Shown here: positions 1 through 8,758 of the stretch, one piece after another | Layout: each line of letters opens with the position of its first letter | Position numbering within the stretch: the stretch's first letter is position 1 | NCBI GenBank assembly: GCA_937959265.1 | Contig: CALGMA010000003.1 | Span: 1-64,000, forward strand | DNA: 64,000 nt | Origin: an uncultured Anaerolineae bacterium | Lineage (GTDB): Bacteria; Chloroflexota; Anaerolineae; J036; Brachytrichaceae | Direction: 5' to 3' | The notes under the pieces: model-generated | What the model was told of the DNA's origin: nothing | What the model saw: the letters and a program-made list of their open reading frames with translations, nothing else | Database searches by the model: none | Program-made: the position numbers and the translations under genes

Positions 1-85
1 GGCGTTGGAGCAAGGGTCGAAGTTTGCGATCCGAGAAGGGGGATTGACGGTCGGGGCCGGCTCGATCACGAAGGTGTTTGAATAG
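1..85 (+). CDS. tuf: Elongation factor Tu, C-terminal fragment (cut by window edge)
   Basis: The reading frame from base 2 to the TAG at 83-85 gives about 27 residues, including the conserved EF-Tu tail FAIREGGLTVGAGSIT and ending TKVFE. EF-Tu is the GTPase that delivers aminoacyl-tRNA to the ribosome; this end belongs to its third beta-barrel domain. The rest of the gene lies to the left of the window. Its position just upstream of rpsJ matches the usual str-S10 junction, so it probably shares transcription with the genes that follow. Confidence 0.93.
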   Translation, partial: ALEQGSKFAIREGGLTVGAGSITKVFE

Positions 86-99
86 AGGAAGACCGCTGA

Positions 100-141
100 T
101 TCCCGACTCCCTCACGCCTCATCACAGCCAGGAGTCGGGAA
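100..141 (+). other. Stem-loop in the tuf-rpsJ spacer
   Basis: Perfect 11-bp inverted repeat, TTCCCGACTCC at 100-110 and GGAGTCGGGAA at 131-141, with a 20-base loop. It starts 15 bases after the tuf stop and ends 22 bases before the rpsJ start. No T-run follows, so it is not a standard terminator. It could be an RNA-processing site, a regulatory leader or a degenerate spacer repeat. Confidence 0.6.
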
Positions 142-163
142 CAGGAGCGGGAAGCAAAGTGAA

Positions 164-472
164 ATGGCCAAGCAACGACTTCGCATCCGTCTGAAGGCAT
201 ACGACCACCGTGCACTCGATCGCTCGGCACAGCAGATTGTAGAGACGGCTGAGCGCACGGGCGCAACGGTAGTTGGTCCGGTGCCGTTGCCGGTGAAGAT
301 CGAGCGCTACACCGTGCGGCGTTCACCCTTCATTGACAAGGATTCGCACGAACACTTCGAGATCCGGACGCATAAGCGCCTGATTGACGTGCTCGACCCG
401 GACTCGAAGACGATTGATACGCTGATGCGGTTGAACTTGCCAGCCGGCGTGGATATCGAGATCAAACTGTAG
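164..472 (+). CDS. rpsJ: 30S ribosomal protein S10
   Basis: 102 residues, the normal S10 length. The conserved segment [20 protein letters not shown] (around residues 55-74) is typical of S10/NusE. S10 sits in the 30S head and, as NusE, also joins the NusB antitermination complex. It opens the S10-spc-alpha run here. The spacer upstream has a stem-loop at 100-141, and GGAGC-type purines precede the ATG. Nothing about the protein is unusual. Confidence 0.97.
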   Translation: MAKQRLRIRLKAYDHRALDRSAQQIVETAERTGATVVGPVPLPVKIERYTVRRSPFIDKDSHEHFEIRTHKRLIDVLDPDSKTIDTLMRLNLPAGVDIEIKL

Positions 473-556
473 TCTGCTGGTCATGCGCCGGCAGCAGTCA
501 TGCTCTCGTGCATGTGCGCCCAGCGGCCTTTATGGTCGGAGAGCCAATGATGAAAG

Positions 557-1231
557 ATGAAGAAACTGATCGGACGCAAAGTGGGGATGACGCAGCTCTT
601 CGATGAGAAGGGCAACGTCACCGGCGTGACGGTAATCGAAGCCGGCCCCAATTATGTGACGCAAGTCAAGACCGTCGAGAAGGACGGTTACAACGCCATT
701 CAACTCGGTTTTGGCGAGGTGAAGGCGAAGAAGCTCACGCGCGGGGAGTTAGGTCATCTCGGCCTGCTCAAGCCGAACGATAAACACCCGAACCGGCGCA
801 AGCTGGAGGGCGTTCTGCCACTCAAATATCTCGAAGAGGCGCGTGTAAAGGAAGTGTCCTACAAAGAAGGTGATGTCATCAAGGCCGACATCTTTGCCGT
901 GGGCGAATATGTGGACGTCACCGGCACGATGAAAGGTCGCGGGTTCAGCGGCGGCATCAAGCGACACGGCTTCCATCGCCAAAAGAAGACGCACGGCGCG
1001 TCCGACCGCGAGCGCGCGCCGGGCTCGATTGGTGCAGGCACGACGCCCGGCCGTGTGCCGAAAGGACGTCGTATGGCCGGCCACTATGGTAATACGCGGG
1101 TGACGGCGATGAATGCGCGCGTGATGCTCGTGGACCCGGAACGGAATTTGATTGCCGTGTCTGGATCGGTGCCTGGCGCGAAAGGCGGCATCGTCGTGAT
1201 TAAGGAAGCGCGCAAGGGTGGGAAGAAGTAG
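557..1231 (+). CDS. rplC: 50S ribosomal protein L3
   Basis: 224 residues starting MKKLIGRKVGMTQLF, a standard L3 N-terminus. L3 is a primary 23S rRNA binder near the peptidyl-transferase centre. The conserved loop reads KGRRMAGHYGN; the glutamine that E. coli PrmB methylates in MAGQMGN is a histidine here, so no PrmB-type modification is expected at that site. Only 2 bases separate its stop from rplD, which suggests coupled translation. The 84-base spacer before it holds only a weak 6-bp hairpin (474-497). Confidence 0.97.
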   Translation: MKKLIGRKVGMTQLFDEKGNVTGVTVIEAGPNYVTQVKTVEKDGYNAIQLGFGEVKAKKLTRGELGHLGLLKPNDKHPNRRKLEGVLPLKYLEEARVKEVSYKEGDVIKADIFAVGEYVDVTGTMKGRGFSGGIKRHGFHRQKKTHGASDRERAPGSIGAGTTPGRVPKGRRMAGHYGNTRVTAMNARVMLVDPERNLIAVSGSVPGAKGGIVVIKEARKGGKK

Positions 1232-1233
1232 CC

Positions 1234-1851
1234 ATGAAAGTTCCAGTCAAGAATCTCAAAGGCGAGCCGGTCAGCGAGGTTGAGTTGCCGGATAGCATCT
1301 TTGCGGCTCGGATTAGCCATCCGCTGATGCACCAGGCGCTGCTGCGCCAGAATGCCAATGCTCACCTGGGCACACACAAAGTGAAGACGCGCAGTGAGGT
1401 CAGCCGCACCACTAAAAAAGTGTATCGCCAGAAAGGCACCGGCAACGCGCGCCAGGGTAGTCGCAAAGCGCCGCACTGGGTGGGCGGCGGCGTGGCGTTC
1501 GGCCCGGTCGTGCGCAGCTATCAGCAGGATATGCCGAAAAGGATGCGCCGCGCGGCGATCCGCAGCGCCCTGTCTCAGAAGGCTGCCGATCAGCAGATCG
1601 TGATCGTGGACAAGTTGGAGATGAGCGTGCCCAGGACGAAAGAGTTCGCTGCAGCGATGCAGGCGCTCGGCGTGACCAAGGGGCTGGTCGTGCTGCCCGG
1701 CCGCATGGAGGCAGTCGAGAAGTCGGCGAGCAACCTTGCCAACGTGAAGACGTTGCATGCCAACTATCTCAACATTCGCGACATCTTCAAGTATGACCAG
1801 TTGGTGATGCCGCTGGATACCCTCGAGGTGATCAAAGCCTGGTTGGGGTAG
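1234..1851 (+). CDS. rplD: 50S ribosomal protein L4
   Basis: 205 residues of the L4/L1e family. The extended loop rich in Arg, Lys and Gly ([20 protein letters not shown], about residues 63-82) is the segment that reaches into the exit tunnel. In E. coli L4 represses its own S10 operon; no comparable leader can be judged here because the operon start is off-window. It lies 2 bases after rplC and 10 bases before rplW. Confidence 0.97.
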   Translation: MKVPVKNLKGEPVSEVELPDSIFAARISHPLMHQALLRQNANAHLGTHKVKTRSEVSRTTKKVYRQKGTGNARQGSRKAPHWVGGGVAFGPVVRSYQQDMPKRMRRAAIRSALSQKAADQQIVIVDKLEMSVPRTKEFAAAMQALGVTKGLVVLPGRMEAVEKSASNLANVKTLHANYLNIRDIFKYDQLVMPLDTLEVIKAWLG

Positions 1852-1861
1852 GGAGAGAGAG

Positions 1862-2182
1862 ATGCATCCTTACGAAGTCTTGAAGCGCCCGGTCATCACG
1901 GAGAAGACGCAATGGCAGGTCGGCTACGAAAAGCCGCAATACGTCTTCGAAGTAGACGCGCGCGCGAACAAACAGCAGATCAAAGAAGCGGTTGAGCTTG
2001 CGTTCAACGTGACGGTGACGCGCGTCAACGTCGTTGTGATGCCGGAGAAACGCCGCCGTAGCCCGCGCAGCCGCATCACCGGCCGCAAGGCAAAGCATAT
2101 CCAGCGCTCGCCGCAGTGGAAGAAAGCCATCGTGCAAGTGAGCGAGAAGGATCGCATCCCGCTCTTCGAAGGAGTTGCGTAG
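1862..2182 (+). CDS. rplW: 50S ribosomal protein L23
   Basis: 106 residues, beginning [16 protein letters not shown], the classical L23 signature. L23 lies at the tunnel exit and docks SRP, trigger factor and SecY. The basic loop [13 protein letters not shown] is where L23 contacts 23S rRNA. The strong site GGGAGAGAGAG precedes the ATG. Its stop lies 4 bases before the rplB ATG. Confidence 0.96.
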   Translation: MHPYEVLKRPVITEKTQWQVGYEKPQYVFEVDARANKQQIKEAVELAFNVTVTRVNVVVMPEKRRRSPRSRITGRKAKHIQRSPQWKKAIVQVSEKDRIPLFEGVA

Positions 2183-2186
2183 CATT

Positions 2187-3026
2187 ATGCCAGTCAAGAC
2201 GTATAAACCTACGACGCCAAGCCGCCGCGGGACGACCGTGAGCGACTTCGCGGAGATCACCACCGATCGGCCAGAGAAATCGCTGCTGACCGATCTGCGT
2301 GGGACCGGCGGGCGCAACATGCGCGGCAAAGTGACGACGCGCCATCGGGGCGGCGGGGTAAAGCGCGCCTACCGCATCATTGATTTCAAGCGCAATAAGA
2401 TTGGCGTCCCGGCGCGCGTCGCGACCATCGAATACGATCCCAATCGTTCGGCGCGTATCGCGTTATTGCACTATGCCGACGGTGAGAAGCGTTACATCCT
2501 TGCGCCGGTCGGTCTGCAGGTGGGCGATGAAGTGATGAGCGGCCCGGATGCCGAGATTCGCCCCGGCAATGCACTGCCATTGGCTAACATCCCACTTGGT
2601 GCGACGGTGCACAACGTTGAGCTGCGGCCGGGCAAAGGCGGCCAGATCGTCCGTTCAGCCGGCGCCAGCGCTCAGGTGCTGGCCAAGGAAGGCGGCTACG
2701 TGACGCTGCGCATGCCCAGTGGCGAGGTGCGAATGGTGATGCAGACCTGCATGGCCACGATCGGCCAGGTGGGCAATGTGGATCACAGCAACGTCAAGCT
2801 GGGTAAAGCCGGTCGTAAGCGCTGGCTAGGCGTCCGACCAACGGTGCGTGGCTCGGCGATGTCGCCGCGCGACCATCCACACGGCGGCGGCGAGGGCCGT
2901 TCGCCGATCGGCAAGGATGCGCCACGCACCCCGTGGGGCAAGAAGGCGCTCGGCGTGAAGACGCGCCGCAACAAGCGCACGAATCATCTGATCGTGCGCC
3001 GGCGAGAGAAGAAGCGCAAGAAGTAG
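2187..3026 (+). CDS. rplB: 50S ribosomal protein L2
   Basis: 279 residues from ATG 2187 ([14 protein letters not shown]). An in-frame TTG at 2175 lies directly against the GGAG at 2171-2174 and overlaps rplW, so 2187 is preferred. L2 helps join the subunits and is needed for peptidyl-transferase activity; the conserved [10 protein letters not shown] motif with its key histidine is present near residue 230. The C-terminus ends in a run of Arg and Lys typical of L2. Confidence 0.97.
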   Translation: MPVKTYKPTTPSRRGTTVSDFAEITTDRPEKSLLTDLRGTGGRNMRGKVTTRHRGGGVKRAYRIIDFKRNKIGVPARVATIEYDPNRSARIALLHYADGEKRYILAPVGLQVGDEVMSGPDAEIRPGNALPLANIPLGATVHNVELRPGKGGQIVRSAGASAQVLAKEGGYVTLRMPSGEVRMVMQTCMATIGQVGNVDHSNVKLGKAGRKRWLGVRPTVRGSAMSPRDHPHGGGEGRSPIGKDAPRTPWGKKALGVKTRRNKRTNHLIVRRREKKRKK

Positions 3027-3041
3027 AAGTTTTAAGTTTTG

Positions 3042-3070
3042 GGTTTTGAGTTCTGTGTAAACGCAAAACC
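3042..3070 (+). other. Short stem-loop in the rplB-rpsS spacer
   Basis: GGTTTTG at 3042-3048 pairs with CAAAACC at 3064-3070, loop 15 bases. The 63-base spacer (3027-3089) is made of low-complexity words such as AAGTTTTAAGTTTTGGG, clearly more A+T-rich than the genes beside it. Function unknown. Confidence 0.4.
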
Positions 3071-3089
3071 TGAGATTGATAACTGTTCA

Positions 3090-3374
3090 ATGTCTAGATC
3101 ACTCAAGAAAGGACCGTACGTGCAAGCCAAGTTGCTGAAGCGGATCGAGGCGATGAACACGCGCGGCGAAAAGAAAGTCATCAAGACCTGGTCGCGCGCC
3201 TCGACCATCTTCCCGCAGATGGTCGGTCATACCATCGCAGTTCACGACGGCCGCCGGCACATACCCATCTACATCACCGAGAATATGGTGGGACACAAGC
3301 TGGGCGAATTTGCGCCGACCCGTACCTTCCGCGGTCACATCACCAAGGAAGAGAAGGCCGGCGGCAAGGAGTAG
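3090..3374 (+). CDS. rpsS: 30S ribosomal protein S19
   Basis: 94 residues from ATG 3090 ([11 protein letters not shown]), the expected S19 start; the frame is open for 17 more codons upstream, but that stretch is low-complexity spacer with no S19 similarity. S19 binds 16S rRNA in the 30S head with S13. The conserved block [20 protein letters not shown] and the C-terminal segment [11 protein letters not shown] are both present. It is followed 9 bases later by rplV. Confidence 0.97.
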   Translation: MSRSLKKGPYVQAKLLKRIEAMNTRGEKKVIKTWSRASTIFPQMVGHTIAVHDGRRHIPIYITENMVGHKLGEFAPTRTFRGHITKEEKAGGKE

Positions 3375-3383
3375 ACGTGAATC

Positions 3384-3746
3384 ATGGCTAAGCTGGCTGA
3401 CAATGAGGTGCGCGCCGTTGCGCGTTACATCGGTATGTCGCCGCAGAAGGTGCGCCTGGTGGCCGACCTAGTGCGCGGCAAGAAGGCCAAGGAAGCGCTC
3501 GATATCCTGCGCTTCACACCGAAGGCAGCTGCCGAACCGGTGAGCAAAGTGATCGCTTCGGCGGTGGCCAACGCAGTCGAAAATAAACAGTTCACGGAGG
3601 CCGATCTGGTCATCAGCCAGATTTATGTGGATGGTGGGCCAACGCGGCGCTGGCGCCGTTTTGCTGCGCGCGGTCGCTTTCGGCCTATCGAGCGCAAAAG
3701 CTCGCACATCACCGTGGTCTTGCGGGAAGTGGTAGATGAAGACTAG
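3384..3746 (+). CDS. rplV: 50S ribosomal protein L22
   Basis: 120 residues. L22 lines the exit tunnel with its long beta-hairpin; that hairpin is visible at GGPTRRWRRFAARGRF (around residues 88-103), and the C-terminal block SSHITVVLRE is standard. The arginine-rich hairpin is the region where macrolide-resistance changes occur in other bacteria; nothing unusual is seen. The gene is followed by a spacer with a stem-loop before rpsC. Confidence 0.96.
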   Translation: MAKLADNEVRAVARYIGMSPQKVRLVADLVRGKKAKEALDILRFTPKAAAEPVSKVIASAVANAVENKQFTEADLVISQIYVDGGPTRRWRRFAARGRFRPIERKSSHITVVLREVVDED

Positions 3747-3754
3747 GCGATTGT

Positions 3755-3796
3755 GAATTTCGAGTGGTTGTGCCTATGGCCTGGCACTCGGAATTC
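3755..3796 (+). other. Stem-loop in the rplV-rpsC spacer
   Basis: GAATTTCGAGTG (3755-3766) pairs with CACTCGGAATTC (3785-3796): 12 pairs with one T-G wobble and an 18-base loop. It begins 8 bases after the rplV stop and ends 20 bases before the rpsC start. No T-run follows. Candidate processing or regulatory hairpin, or part of the spacer repeat family. Confidence 0.5.
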
Positions 3797-3816
3797 AGAG
3801 CAGAGAACCGAACGAC

Positions 3817-4626
3817 ATGGGACGAAAAGTTCATCCGTATGGATTCAGGCTCGGCATCATCCGGGACTGGAAGAGCCGCTGGTATGCGCCCAAGCGTGAG
3901 TACACCAAGCTGCTCATAGAAGACATGCAATTGCGCGAGTATCTGCGCAGCAAGATGGATGCCGACAACGCCGGGGTATCCGACATCACCATCGAGCGCT
4001 TCCCGCCGAATCAGTTGCACGTGGTCGTGCACACCGCGCGGCCCGGCGTCGTGATCGGCCGCAAGGGCGCCGCGGTGAAGGAGATCCGCGAAGGCGTCGA
4101 GAAGATGACTGGCAAGAAGGTCAAGCTTGACATAGAAGAGATCGTCAAGCCGGATCTGGTAGCCCAACTGGTGGCGAACAACATCGCGCAGCAGATCGAG
4201 CGGCGCATCCCGCACAATCGGGCGATGAAGAAAGCCATCCAGAGCGCGATGCAGCGCGGTGCGCTGGGCATCAAGATCGAATGCGCCGGCCGTTTGAACG
4301 GCAGTGACATGAAGCGCACCGACAAGCTGATGGAAGGCCGTATCCCGCGCAATACGCTGCGCGCTGATATTGACTTCGCCAAAGCAGAGGCGGATACCAC
4401 CTATGGCAAGATCGGTGTGAAGGTGTGGATCTACAAGGGTGACATCCTGCCTGACATGCCGCAGGAGGAACTCACGCGGCCGTCTCGCACGCAGCAGCAG
4501 GCGCCGCGTGACCGTCGTGAACGACGCGGCGGCCGTGGATCCCGGCGCGGCGGTGGCGAACGTCAGACTTCGGCCTCCCAGACAGCCAGCGAAGTGAGCA
4601 ATGGTGCTGCGCCGGCGAGCGAGTAA
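3817..4626 (+). CDS. rpsC: 30S ribosomal protein S3
   Basis: 269 residues. The core is S3: N-terminal MGRKVHPYGFRLGI, a KH domain with the GxxG loop (VIGRKGAAVKEI, around residue 72), and the C-terminal GKIGVKVWIYKGD block. S3 forms part of the mRNA entry channel. Beyond about residue 215 the protein has a low-complexity tail rich in Arg, Gly, Ser and Ala (RRERRGGRGSRRGGG) that makes it longer than the roughly 210-235 residues common elsewhere; this tail is likely disordered. Confidence 0.96.
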   Translation: MGRKVHPYGFRLGIIRDWKSRWYAPKREYTKLLIEDMQLREYLRSKMDADNAGVSDITIERFPPNQLHVVVHTARPGVVIGRKGAAVKEIREGVEKMTGKKVKLDIEEIVKPDLVAQLVANNIAQQIERRIPHNRAMKKAIQSAMQRGALGIKIECAGRLNGSDMKRTDKLMEGRIPRNTLRADIDFAKAEADTTYGKIGVKVWIYKGDILPDMPQEELTRPSRTQQQAPRDRRERRGGRGSRRGGGERQTSASQTASEVSNGAAPASE

Positions 4627-4707
4627 GAATCCGGCTGCTGCAGCTCAACTCGGCGCAAGCCGGAATAAGGTTGGGATGCGGTCAGGACTGCTAACGAGGT
4701 AGACATC

Positions 4708-5127
4708 ATGTTGATGCCGAAGAGAGTGAAATATCGCAAGCAGATGCGTGGGCGCATGAAGGGCGTTGCCAGCCGCGGCAATACGATCGAAGCTGGCGAG
4801 TTCGGCTTGCAAGCATTGGAGCCGGCATGGGTGACGGCCAGGCAGATCGAGGCTGTGCGCCGCGTGATAGTGCGCGAAATGAAGCGTCGCGGCAAGATGT
4901 GGATACGCATCTTCCCGGATAAGCCGGTGACAGCCAAGCCGGCCGAGACCCGCATGGGCAAGGGCAAAGGCGCCGTGGATCACTGGGTCGCTGTGGTGAA
5001 GCCCGGACGCATCATGTTTGAGGTTTCGGGCGTGCCCGAGAACGTCGCTCGGACTGCGTTGACTCAAGCTGCCTACAAGCTGCCGATGAGGACGCAGGTG
5101 GTCGCCGAGTCGCAGATGGAAGGGTGA
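4708..5127 (+). CDS. rplP: 50S ribosomal protein L16
   Basis: 139 residues starting [19 protein letters not shown], the usual L16 N-terminus. L16 binds near the A site and the 5S rRNA region of the 50S subunit. The block [18 protein letters not shown] near residue 83 is conserved. The 81-base spacer before it contains a 7-bp hairpin (TCCGGCT 4630-4636 with AGCCGGA 4658-4664). It is 3 bases from rpmC, so translation is probably coupled. Confidence 0.96.
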   Translation: MLMPKRVKYRKQMRGRMKGVASRGNTIEAGEFGLQALEPAWVTARQIEAVRRVIVREMKRRGKMWIRIFPDKPVTAKPAETRMGKGKGAVDHWVAVVKPGRIMFEVSGVPENVARTALTQAAYKLPMRTQVVAESQMEG

Positions 5128-5130
5128 GCT

Positions 5131-5364
5131 ATGGAAGCGCGTGAATTGAGCAAGCTGCCGACACCGGAGCTGGAAGCGAAGCTGGACGATGCTTATCGCG
5201 AGTTGTTCAATCTCCGTTTCCAGCGCGCGCAGGGGCAGTTGACTGATATGAACAGCATCAGACGCGTGCGTCATGACATTGCGCGCATCAAGACGATCCT
5301 GCGTCAGCGTGAACTGGCGGCGCAGCTTACTGCGCAATCGGTAAAAAGCGTCGATAAAGCGTGA
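5131..5364 (+). CDS. rpmC: 50S ribosomal protein L29
   Basis: 77 residues, two-helix L29 with the signature [14 protein letters not shown] and the C-terminal helix [19 protein letters not shown]29 sits at the tunnel exit beside L23 and contributes to the docking site for trigger factor and SRP. The length is slightly above the 63-70 residues common in bacteria because of a short polar C-terminal tail. Confidence 0.95.
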   Translation: MEARELSKLPTPELEAKLDDAYRELFNLRFQRAQGQLTDMNSIRRVRHDIARIKTILRQRELAAQLTAQSVKSVDKA

Positions 5365-5380
5365 AGGATGGGGTAGAGCA

Positions 5381-5638
5381 ATGGCAGAAGAGCGGCGACG
5401 TCGTCTGACCGGTATGGTCGTCAGCGACAAGATGCAAAAGACCATCGTGGTTCGCGTGGAGCGAACCGTGCGTCATCCGCTGTACAAGAAGGTGTTGACG
5501 CGCAGCAAAAAATACAAGGCCCACGACGAGAACGGACAGGCGCACGAGGGTGACTTAGTGCGCATCGTCGAACACCGGCCGATCAGCAAAACCAAGCGCT
5601 GGATGTTGGAAGAGATTGTGCGCAAGAAGGAAGGGTGA
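5381..5638 (+). CDS. rpsQ: 30S ribosomal protein S17
   Basis: 85 residues of the OB-fold S17 family: [20 protein letters not shown] at the N-terminus and the closing block [15 protein letters not shown]17 is an early-assembling 16S rRNA binder. It is placed between rpmC and rplN as in most bacteria, with 3 bases to rplN. Confidence 0.96.
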   Translation: MAEERRRRLTGMVVSDKMQKTIVVRVERTVRHPLYKKVLTRSKKYKAHDENGQAHEGDLVRIVEHRPISKTKRWMLEEIVRKKEG

Positions 5639-5641
5639 GCC

Positions 5642-6013
5642 ATGATTCAACAAGAGACGCGATTGCAGGTGGCGGATAACACCGGCGCCAAGGAGCTGCT
5701 GTGCATGCACATCCACGGCGGCCACCGACGGCGCTATGGGCGCGTCGGCGACGTGATCACGGCTACGGTCAAGTCAGCCAGCCCAACTGCTGATGTGAAG
5801 AAAAGTGCGGTCGTCAAAGCAGTCATCGTGCGCGTAGCAAAAGAGTATCGCCGCCCGGATGGTTCATATATTCGCTTCGACGATAACGCTGCGGTGATCC
5901 TGAGCGATGACGAAGTCAACCCGCGGGGCACGCGCATCTTCGGGCCGGTGGCGCGCGAATTGCGCGACAAGGGTTTCATGAAAATCATTTCGCTCGCGCC
6001 CGAGGTGCTATAA
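5642..6013 (+). CDS. rplN: 50S ribosomal protein L14
   Basis: 123 residues, one more than the typical 122. Starts [20 protein letters not shown], the standard L14 opening, and contains [12 protein letters not shown] and [17 protein letters not shown]14 forms an inter-subunit bridge and is the contact for the silencing factor RsfS. It is followed by a 58-base spacer before rplX. Confidence 0.97.
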   Translation: MIQQETRLQVADNTGAKELLCMHIHGGHRRRYGRVGDVITATVKSASPTADVKKSAVVKAVIVRVAKEYRRPDGSYIRFDDNAAVILSDDEVNPRGTRIFGPVARELRDKGFMKIISLAPEVL

Positions 6014-6071
6014 GGAATACGTACAAAGAGGCTGTCTGGACTGGCCAGCAGTCCGTTGGAGGAAGAAGCTC

Positions 6072-6386
6072 ATGAAGATCAAGAAAGGCGACACCATACT
6101 GGTGATCACCGGTGAGTACAAGGGCAAACGCGGCGAGGTGGTGCGTACGCTTCCCAAAGAGGACAAGATCGTCGTGAAGGGTGTGAACATCGCGAAGAAG
6201 CATGCCAAGCCGCGCCGCGCCGGTCGCCGGGTGGTTCAGACCGGCATCATCGATGTGGAGATGCCAATCCATGTCTCCAATGTCAAGCTCATCGCGCCCA
6301 GCGGCCAACCGACGCGCGTGAACTATCGCATTGTGGACGGCGTGAAGAAGCGCTATTCGAACAAATTGGATGAGGTGTTGGATTAG
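6072..6386 (+). CDS. rplX: 50S ribosomal protein L24
   Basis: 104 residues with an N-terminal KOW motif ([20 protein letters not shown]). L24 is one of the two assembly initiators of the 50S subunit. GGAGGAAGAAG gives a strong ribosome binding site. It is 2 bases from rplE, which suggests coupled translation. Confidence 0.96.
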   Translation: MKIKKGDTILVITGEYKGKRGEVVRTLPKEDKIVVKGVNIAKKHAKPRRAGRRVVQTGIIDVEMPIHVSNVKLIAPSGQPTRVNYRIVDGVKKRYSNKLDEVLD

Positions 6387-6388
6387 CT

Positions 6389-6946
6389 ATGGCCGATTTC
6401 AGAAAACAATACCTGGAAGAGATTCGGCCGGCCCTCATGAAGGAGTTCGGCTACAAGAACATCATGCAGGCGCCGAAGATCGAGAAGATCGTCGTCAACA
6501 TCGGCGTGGGGCGTGAATCGGCCGATAATCCCAAAGCGGTTGACTTCGCCGTCAACGACTTGGCCGCGATCACCGGTCAAAAGCCGATCGTGACCAAGGC
6601 GCGTAAGTCCATCGCCGGCTTCAAGTTGCGCGAAGGCCGACCGATCGGTGTGAAGGTGACGCTGCGCGGCAAGCGTATGTATGACTTCTTGTATCGCCTG
6701 ATCCATTTCGCCCTGCCACGCGTGCGCGACTTCCGGGGCGTATCGTCCGACGCATTCGACGGCCGCGGCAATTACACCCTTGGCCTGCGGGAGCAGATCA
6801 TCTTCCCAGAGATTGACTACGACAAGATTGACAAGGTGCGTGGCCTGGAAGTGACGATCGTGACTACGGCCAAGACTGACGATGAAGGACGCGCGATGCT
6901 GCGCGCATTTGGCATGCCGTTCAGCAAACCAGGAGATAGCAGGTAA
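6389..6946 (+). CDS. rplE: 50S ribosomal protein L5
   Basis: 185 residues of L5, the 5S rRNA binder that touches the P-site tRNA. Conserved blocks: KIVVNIGVG near residue 33, [12 protein letters not shown] near 70, and [19 protein letters not shown] near 115. The C-terminus has a short extension ending KPGDSR. Location between rplX and rpsN is canonical. Confidence 0.97.
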   Translation: MADFRKQYLEEIRPALMKEFGYKNIMQAPKIEKIVVNIGVGRESADNPKAVDFAVNDLAAITGQKPIVTKARKSIAGFKLREGRPIGVKVTLRGKRMYDFLYRLIHFALPRVRDFRGVSSDAFDGRGNYTLGLREQIIFPEIDYDKIDKVRGLEVTIVTTAKTDDEGRAMLRAFGMPFSKPGDSR

Positions 6947-7010
6947 GCAGGTGATTCAGTGAACCGGCGATTCTGCGATGAACCGCCGGTCGTTGAAAGG
7001 TGAAAAGCAC

Positions 7011-7202
7011 ATGGCAAAGACGCCAAGAACAGCGATGATGTATCGGGAGAAGCGCCGCAAGTATAAGGTGCGCGTGCGCAACCGCTGTGCCGTCAGCGGC
7101 CGCGCGCGCGGCTACATGCGCAAGTTTGGCGTGTCGCGCATCGTCTTCCGCGAGATGGCGTTGCGCGGCGAAATCCCGGGCGTACGCAAGGCATCGTGGT
7201 GA
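7011..7202 (+). CDS. rpsN: 30S ribosomal protein S14, short form lacking zinc ligands
   Basis: 63 residues from ATG 7011 ([17 protein letters not shown]). The frame is open 11 codons further up, but the upstream codons are spacer. Length and the tail IPGVRKASW match the short zinc-type S14 (usually 61 residues), yet the four cysteines of that type are nearly all gone: CxxC has become CAVS and the second pair, usually CRIC, reads SRIV. So this is a short-form S14 that cannot build the usual zinc knuckle. S14 is a late-assembling protein of the 30S head. Confidence 0.94.
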   Translation: MAKTPRTAMMYREKRRKYKVRVRNRCAVSGRARGYMRKFGVSRIVFREMALRGEIPGVRKASW

Positions 7203-7221
7203 TTGGCAGGTCGTCAGAGGT

Positions 7222-7318
7222 CAGAAATCAGAGATCAGCGGTCGGGAACGAACATGGCTGATCCTTGGCCACTCGCCCCATAGCGCCTCCTTATCTGATC
7301 TCTGAACGCTGATTTCTG
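7222..7318 (+). repeat. Nested inverted repeats in the rpsN-rpsH spacer
   Basis: CAGAAATCAG (7222-7231) matches CTGATTTCTG (7309-7318), and the overlapping CAGAGATCAG (7229-7238) matches CTGATCTCTG (7295-7304). Together they can form a stem of about 17 pairs with a 4-base bulge and a 56-base loop. The words ATCAGCGGTC and GTCGGGAA from this spacer also occur, inverted or direct, in the tuf-rpsJ spacer. The 129-base spacer has no gene. Confidence 0.55.
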
Positions 7319-7331
7319 GACTGGAGCAGAC

Positions 7332-7736
7332 ATGTCGAACGATTCGTTGAGTGACATGCTCACGCGCATTCGCAACGCAGCAGCCGTCGGCCATCCTTCG
7401 GTGGCGGTGAAAGCGTCCAAACTCAATGAGCGCGTGGCAGAAATTTTGAAGGAAGAAGGTTACCTGGATGCCTATCAGGTCATCGAGGTGGACGGCAAGA
7501 AGATGCTGAGCTTGACCCTGCGCTACAGCGGCGAACGTCGCTCGCGCAAGCCGGCGATCACCGGTTTGCAGCGGATCAGTCGGCCGGGCAAGCGCATCTA
7601 TGTGCCGAAGACGGAGATCCCGCGTGTGTTGAGCGGCATCGGCGTCGCTATCCTCTCGACGCCCAAAGGAGTGATTACCGACAACCAAGCGCGGCGGCTG
7701 GGCGTGGGCGGCGAAGTGCTGTGCTACGTGTATTGA
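7332..7736 (+). CDS. rpsH: 30S ribosomal protein S8
   Basis: 134 residues, starting SDSLSDMLTRIRNA after an initial Met-Ser-Asn type N-terminus, and ending with the S8 signature block GVITDNQARRLGVGGEVLCYV. S8 binds helix 21 of 16S rRNA and, in E. coli, represses the spc operon. A large inverted repeat lies directly upstream (7222-7318), ending 13 bases before the ATG. Confidence 0.96.
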   Translation: MSNDSLSDMLTRIRNAAAVGHPSVAVKASKLNERVAEILKEEGYLDAYQVIEVDGKKMLSLTLRYSGERRSRKPAITGLQRISRPGKRIYVPKTEIPRVLSGIGVAILSTPKGVITDNQARRLGVGGEVLCYVY

Positions 7737-7759
7737 TGGGAGGAGGGGAGGAGCAAATC

Positions 7760-8320
7760 ATGTCGCGAATTGGGAAGAAGCCCATCGAGTTGCCTAAGGG
7801 CGTGGATGTGGCCATCAATGGCAGCTTGGTCACAGTCAAGGGGCCGAAAGGTGAATTGAAGCACGCGGTTCCGCCGCAAATCCGCGTCGTGAAAGAAGGG
7901 AACGTGCTGAGCGTTCAACGCGACGGCGACGAAGATGAAGCGCGCGCCTTGCATGGCCTGACGCGCGCCCTGCTGGCGAACATGGTGAAGGGCGTCTCTG
8001 ACGGCTACAAAAAGGTGCTGGAGATCGGCGCGGAGAGCGTGGGATATCGTGCCGAGATGAGCGGTAATAAGCTCATGCTGTATCTCGGCTACTCGCATCC
8101 GATCGAGTTCCCACCGCCGCCTGGCGTCACCTTTGCCACCGATGCTAAAACGCGCACGATCACCGTCAGCGGCATTGACAAAGCGTTGGTCGGTGAGGTG
8201 GCGGCACAGGTTCGCAAGTTGCGTCCGCCAGAGCCATACAAAGGCAAAGGCATCCGGTATCAGGGCGAAGTAATCCGCCGCAAGGCCGGCAAGGCAGGCA
8301 AGACCGGCAAGGGCAAGTGA
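7760..8320 (+). CDS. rplF: 50S ribosomal protein L6
   Basis: 186 residues from ATG 7760 (MSRIGKKPIELPKGV). The very strong AGGAGGGGAGGAG at 7741-7753 fixes this start; the frame upstream overlaps rpsH and is not used. L6 has two repeated alpha/beta domains and sits near the GTPase centre. The C-terminal block RPPEPYKGKGIRYQGEVI is standard, followed by a short Lys/Gly tail. Confidence 0.97.
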   Translation: MSRIGKKPIELPKGVDVAINGSLVTVKGPKGELKHAVPPQIRVVKEGNVLSVQRDGDEDEARALHGLTRALLANMVKGVSDGYKKVLEIGAESVGYRAEMSGNKLMLYLGYSHPIEFPPPPGVTFATDAKTRTITVSGIDKALVGEVAAQVRKLRPPEPYKGKGIRYQGEVIRRKAGKAGKTGKGK

Positions 8321-8330
8321 TCGCACGCTA

Positions 8331-8385
8331 TTGTCGTCGGCGAGCGTCCGTGGACCTGACCCAGGCGATGAGTTGCCGGCGACGA
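8331..8385 (+). other. Stem-loop in the rplF-rplR spacer
   Basis: TTGTCGTCGGC (8331-8341) can pair with GCCGGCGACGA (8375-8385); most pairs are Watson-Crick, with T-G wobbles. The left arm starts 10 bases after the rplF stop and the right arm ends 10 bases before the rplR start, so it spans the whole spacer and touches the ribosome binding site region. Confidence 0.42.
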
Positions 8386-8395
8386 AGGATCTGAC

Positions 8396-8755
8396 ATGAC
8401 GAAGCAACGAGAAGAATCGAGAGAGCGGCGACGCCAGCGTGTGCGCGCCAAAGTGGCCGGCACGGCCGGTCGTCCGCGTCTGAACGTATTTCGCAGCCTG
8501 AAACACATCTACGCGCAGGTAATTGACGACGAGGCCGGCCATACATTGGCGGCTGCCTCCAGCCTGGACAAGGCAGTGCGCACCCAGACTGGGCTAAAGA
8601 AGATCGAGGAAGCCATGCTGGTCGGTAGGCTTGTTGCACAACGGGCGCAGGAGAAGCAGATCAAGCGCGTTGTGTTCGATCGTGCCGGCTATCGTTACCA
8701 CGGCCGCATCAAGGCAGTCGCCGAGGGCGCGCGCGAGGGTGGTCTGGAGTTTTAA
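8396..8755 (+). CDS. rplR: 50S ribosomal protein L18
   Basis: 119 residues. L18 carries 5S rRNA into the 50S subunit with L5. The basic N-terminal arm ([18 protein letters not shown]), the [20 protein letters not shown] block and the C-terminal [20 protein letters not shown] block are all typical. It is 3 bases from rpsE. Its ribosome binding site lies next to the 3' arm of the spacer stem-loop. Confidence 0.96.
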   Translation: MTKQREESRERRRQRVRAKVAGTAGRPRLNVFRSLKHIYAQVIDDEAGHTLAAASSLDKAVRTQTGLKKIEEAMLVGRLVAQRAQEKQIKRVVFDRAGYRYHGRIKAVAEGAREGGLEF

Positions 8756-8758
8756 CAC

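Noticed and set aside
7203..7331. CRISPR-like array
   Set aside because: Repeats are short, imperfect and inverted, with no regular spacers and no cas genes.
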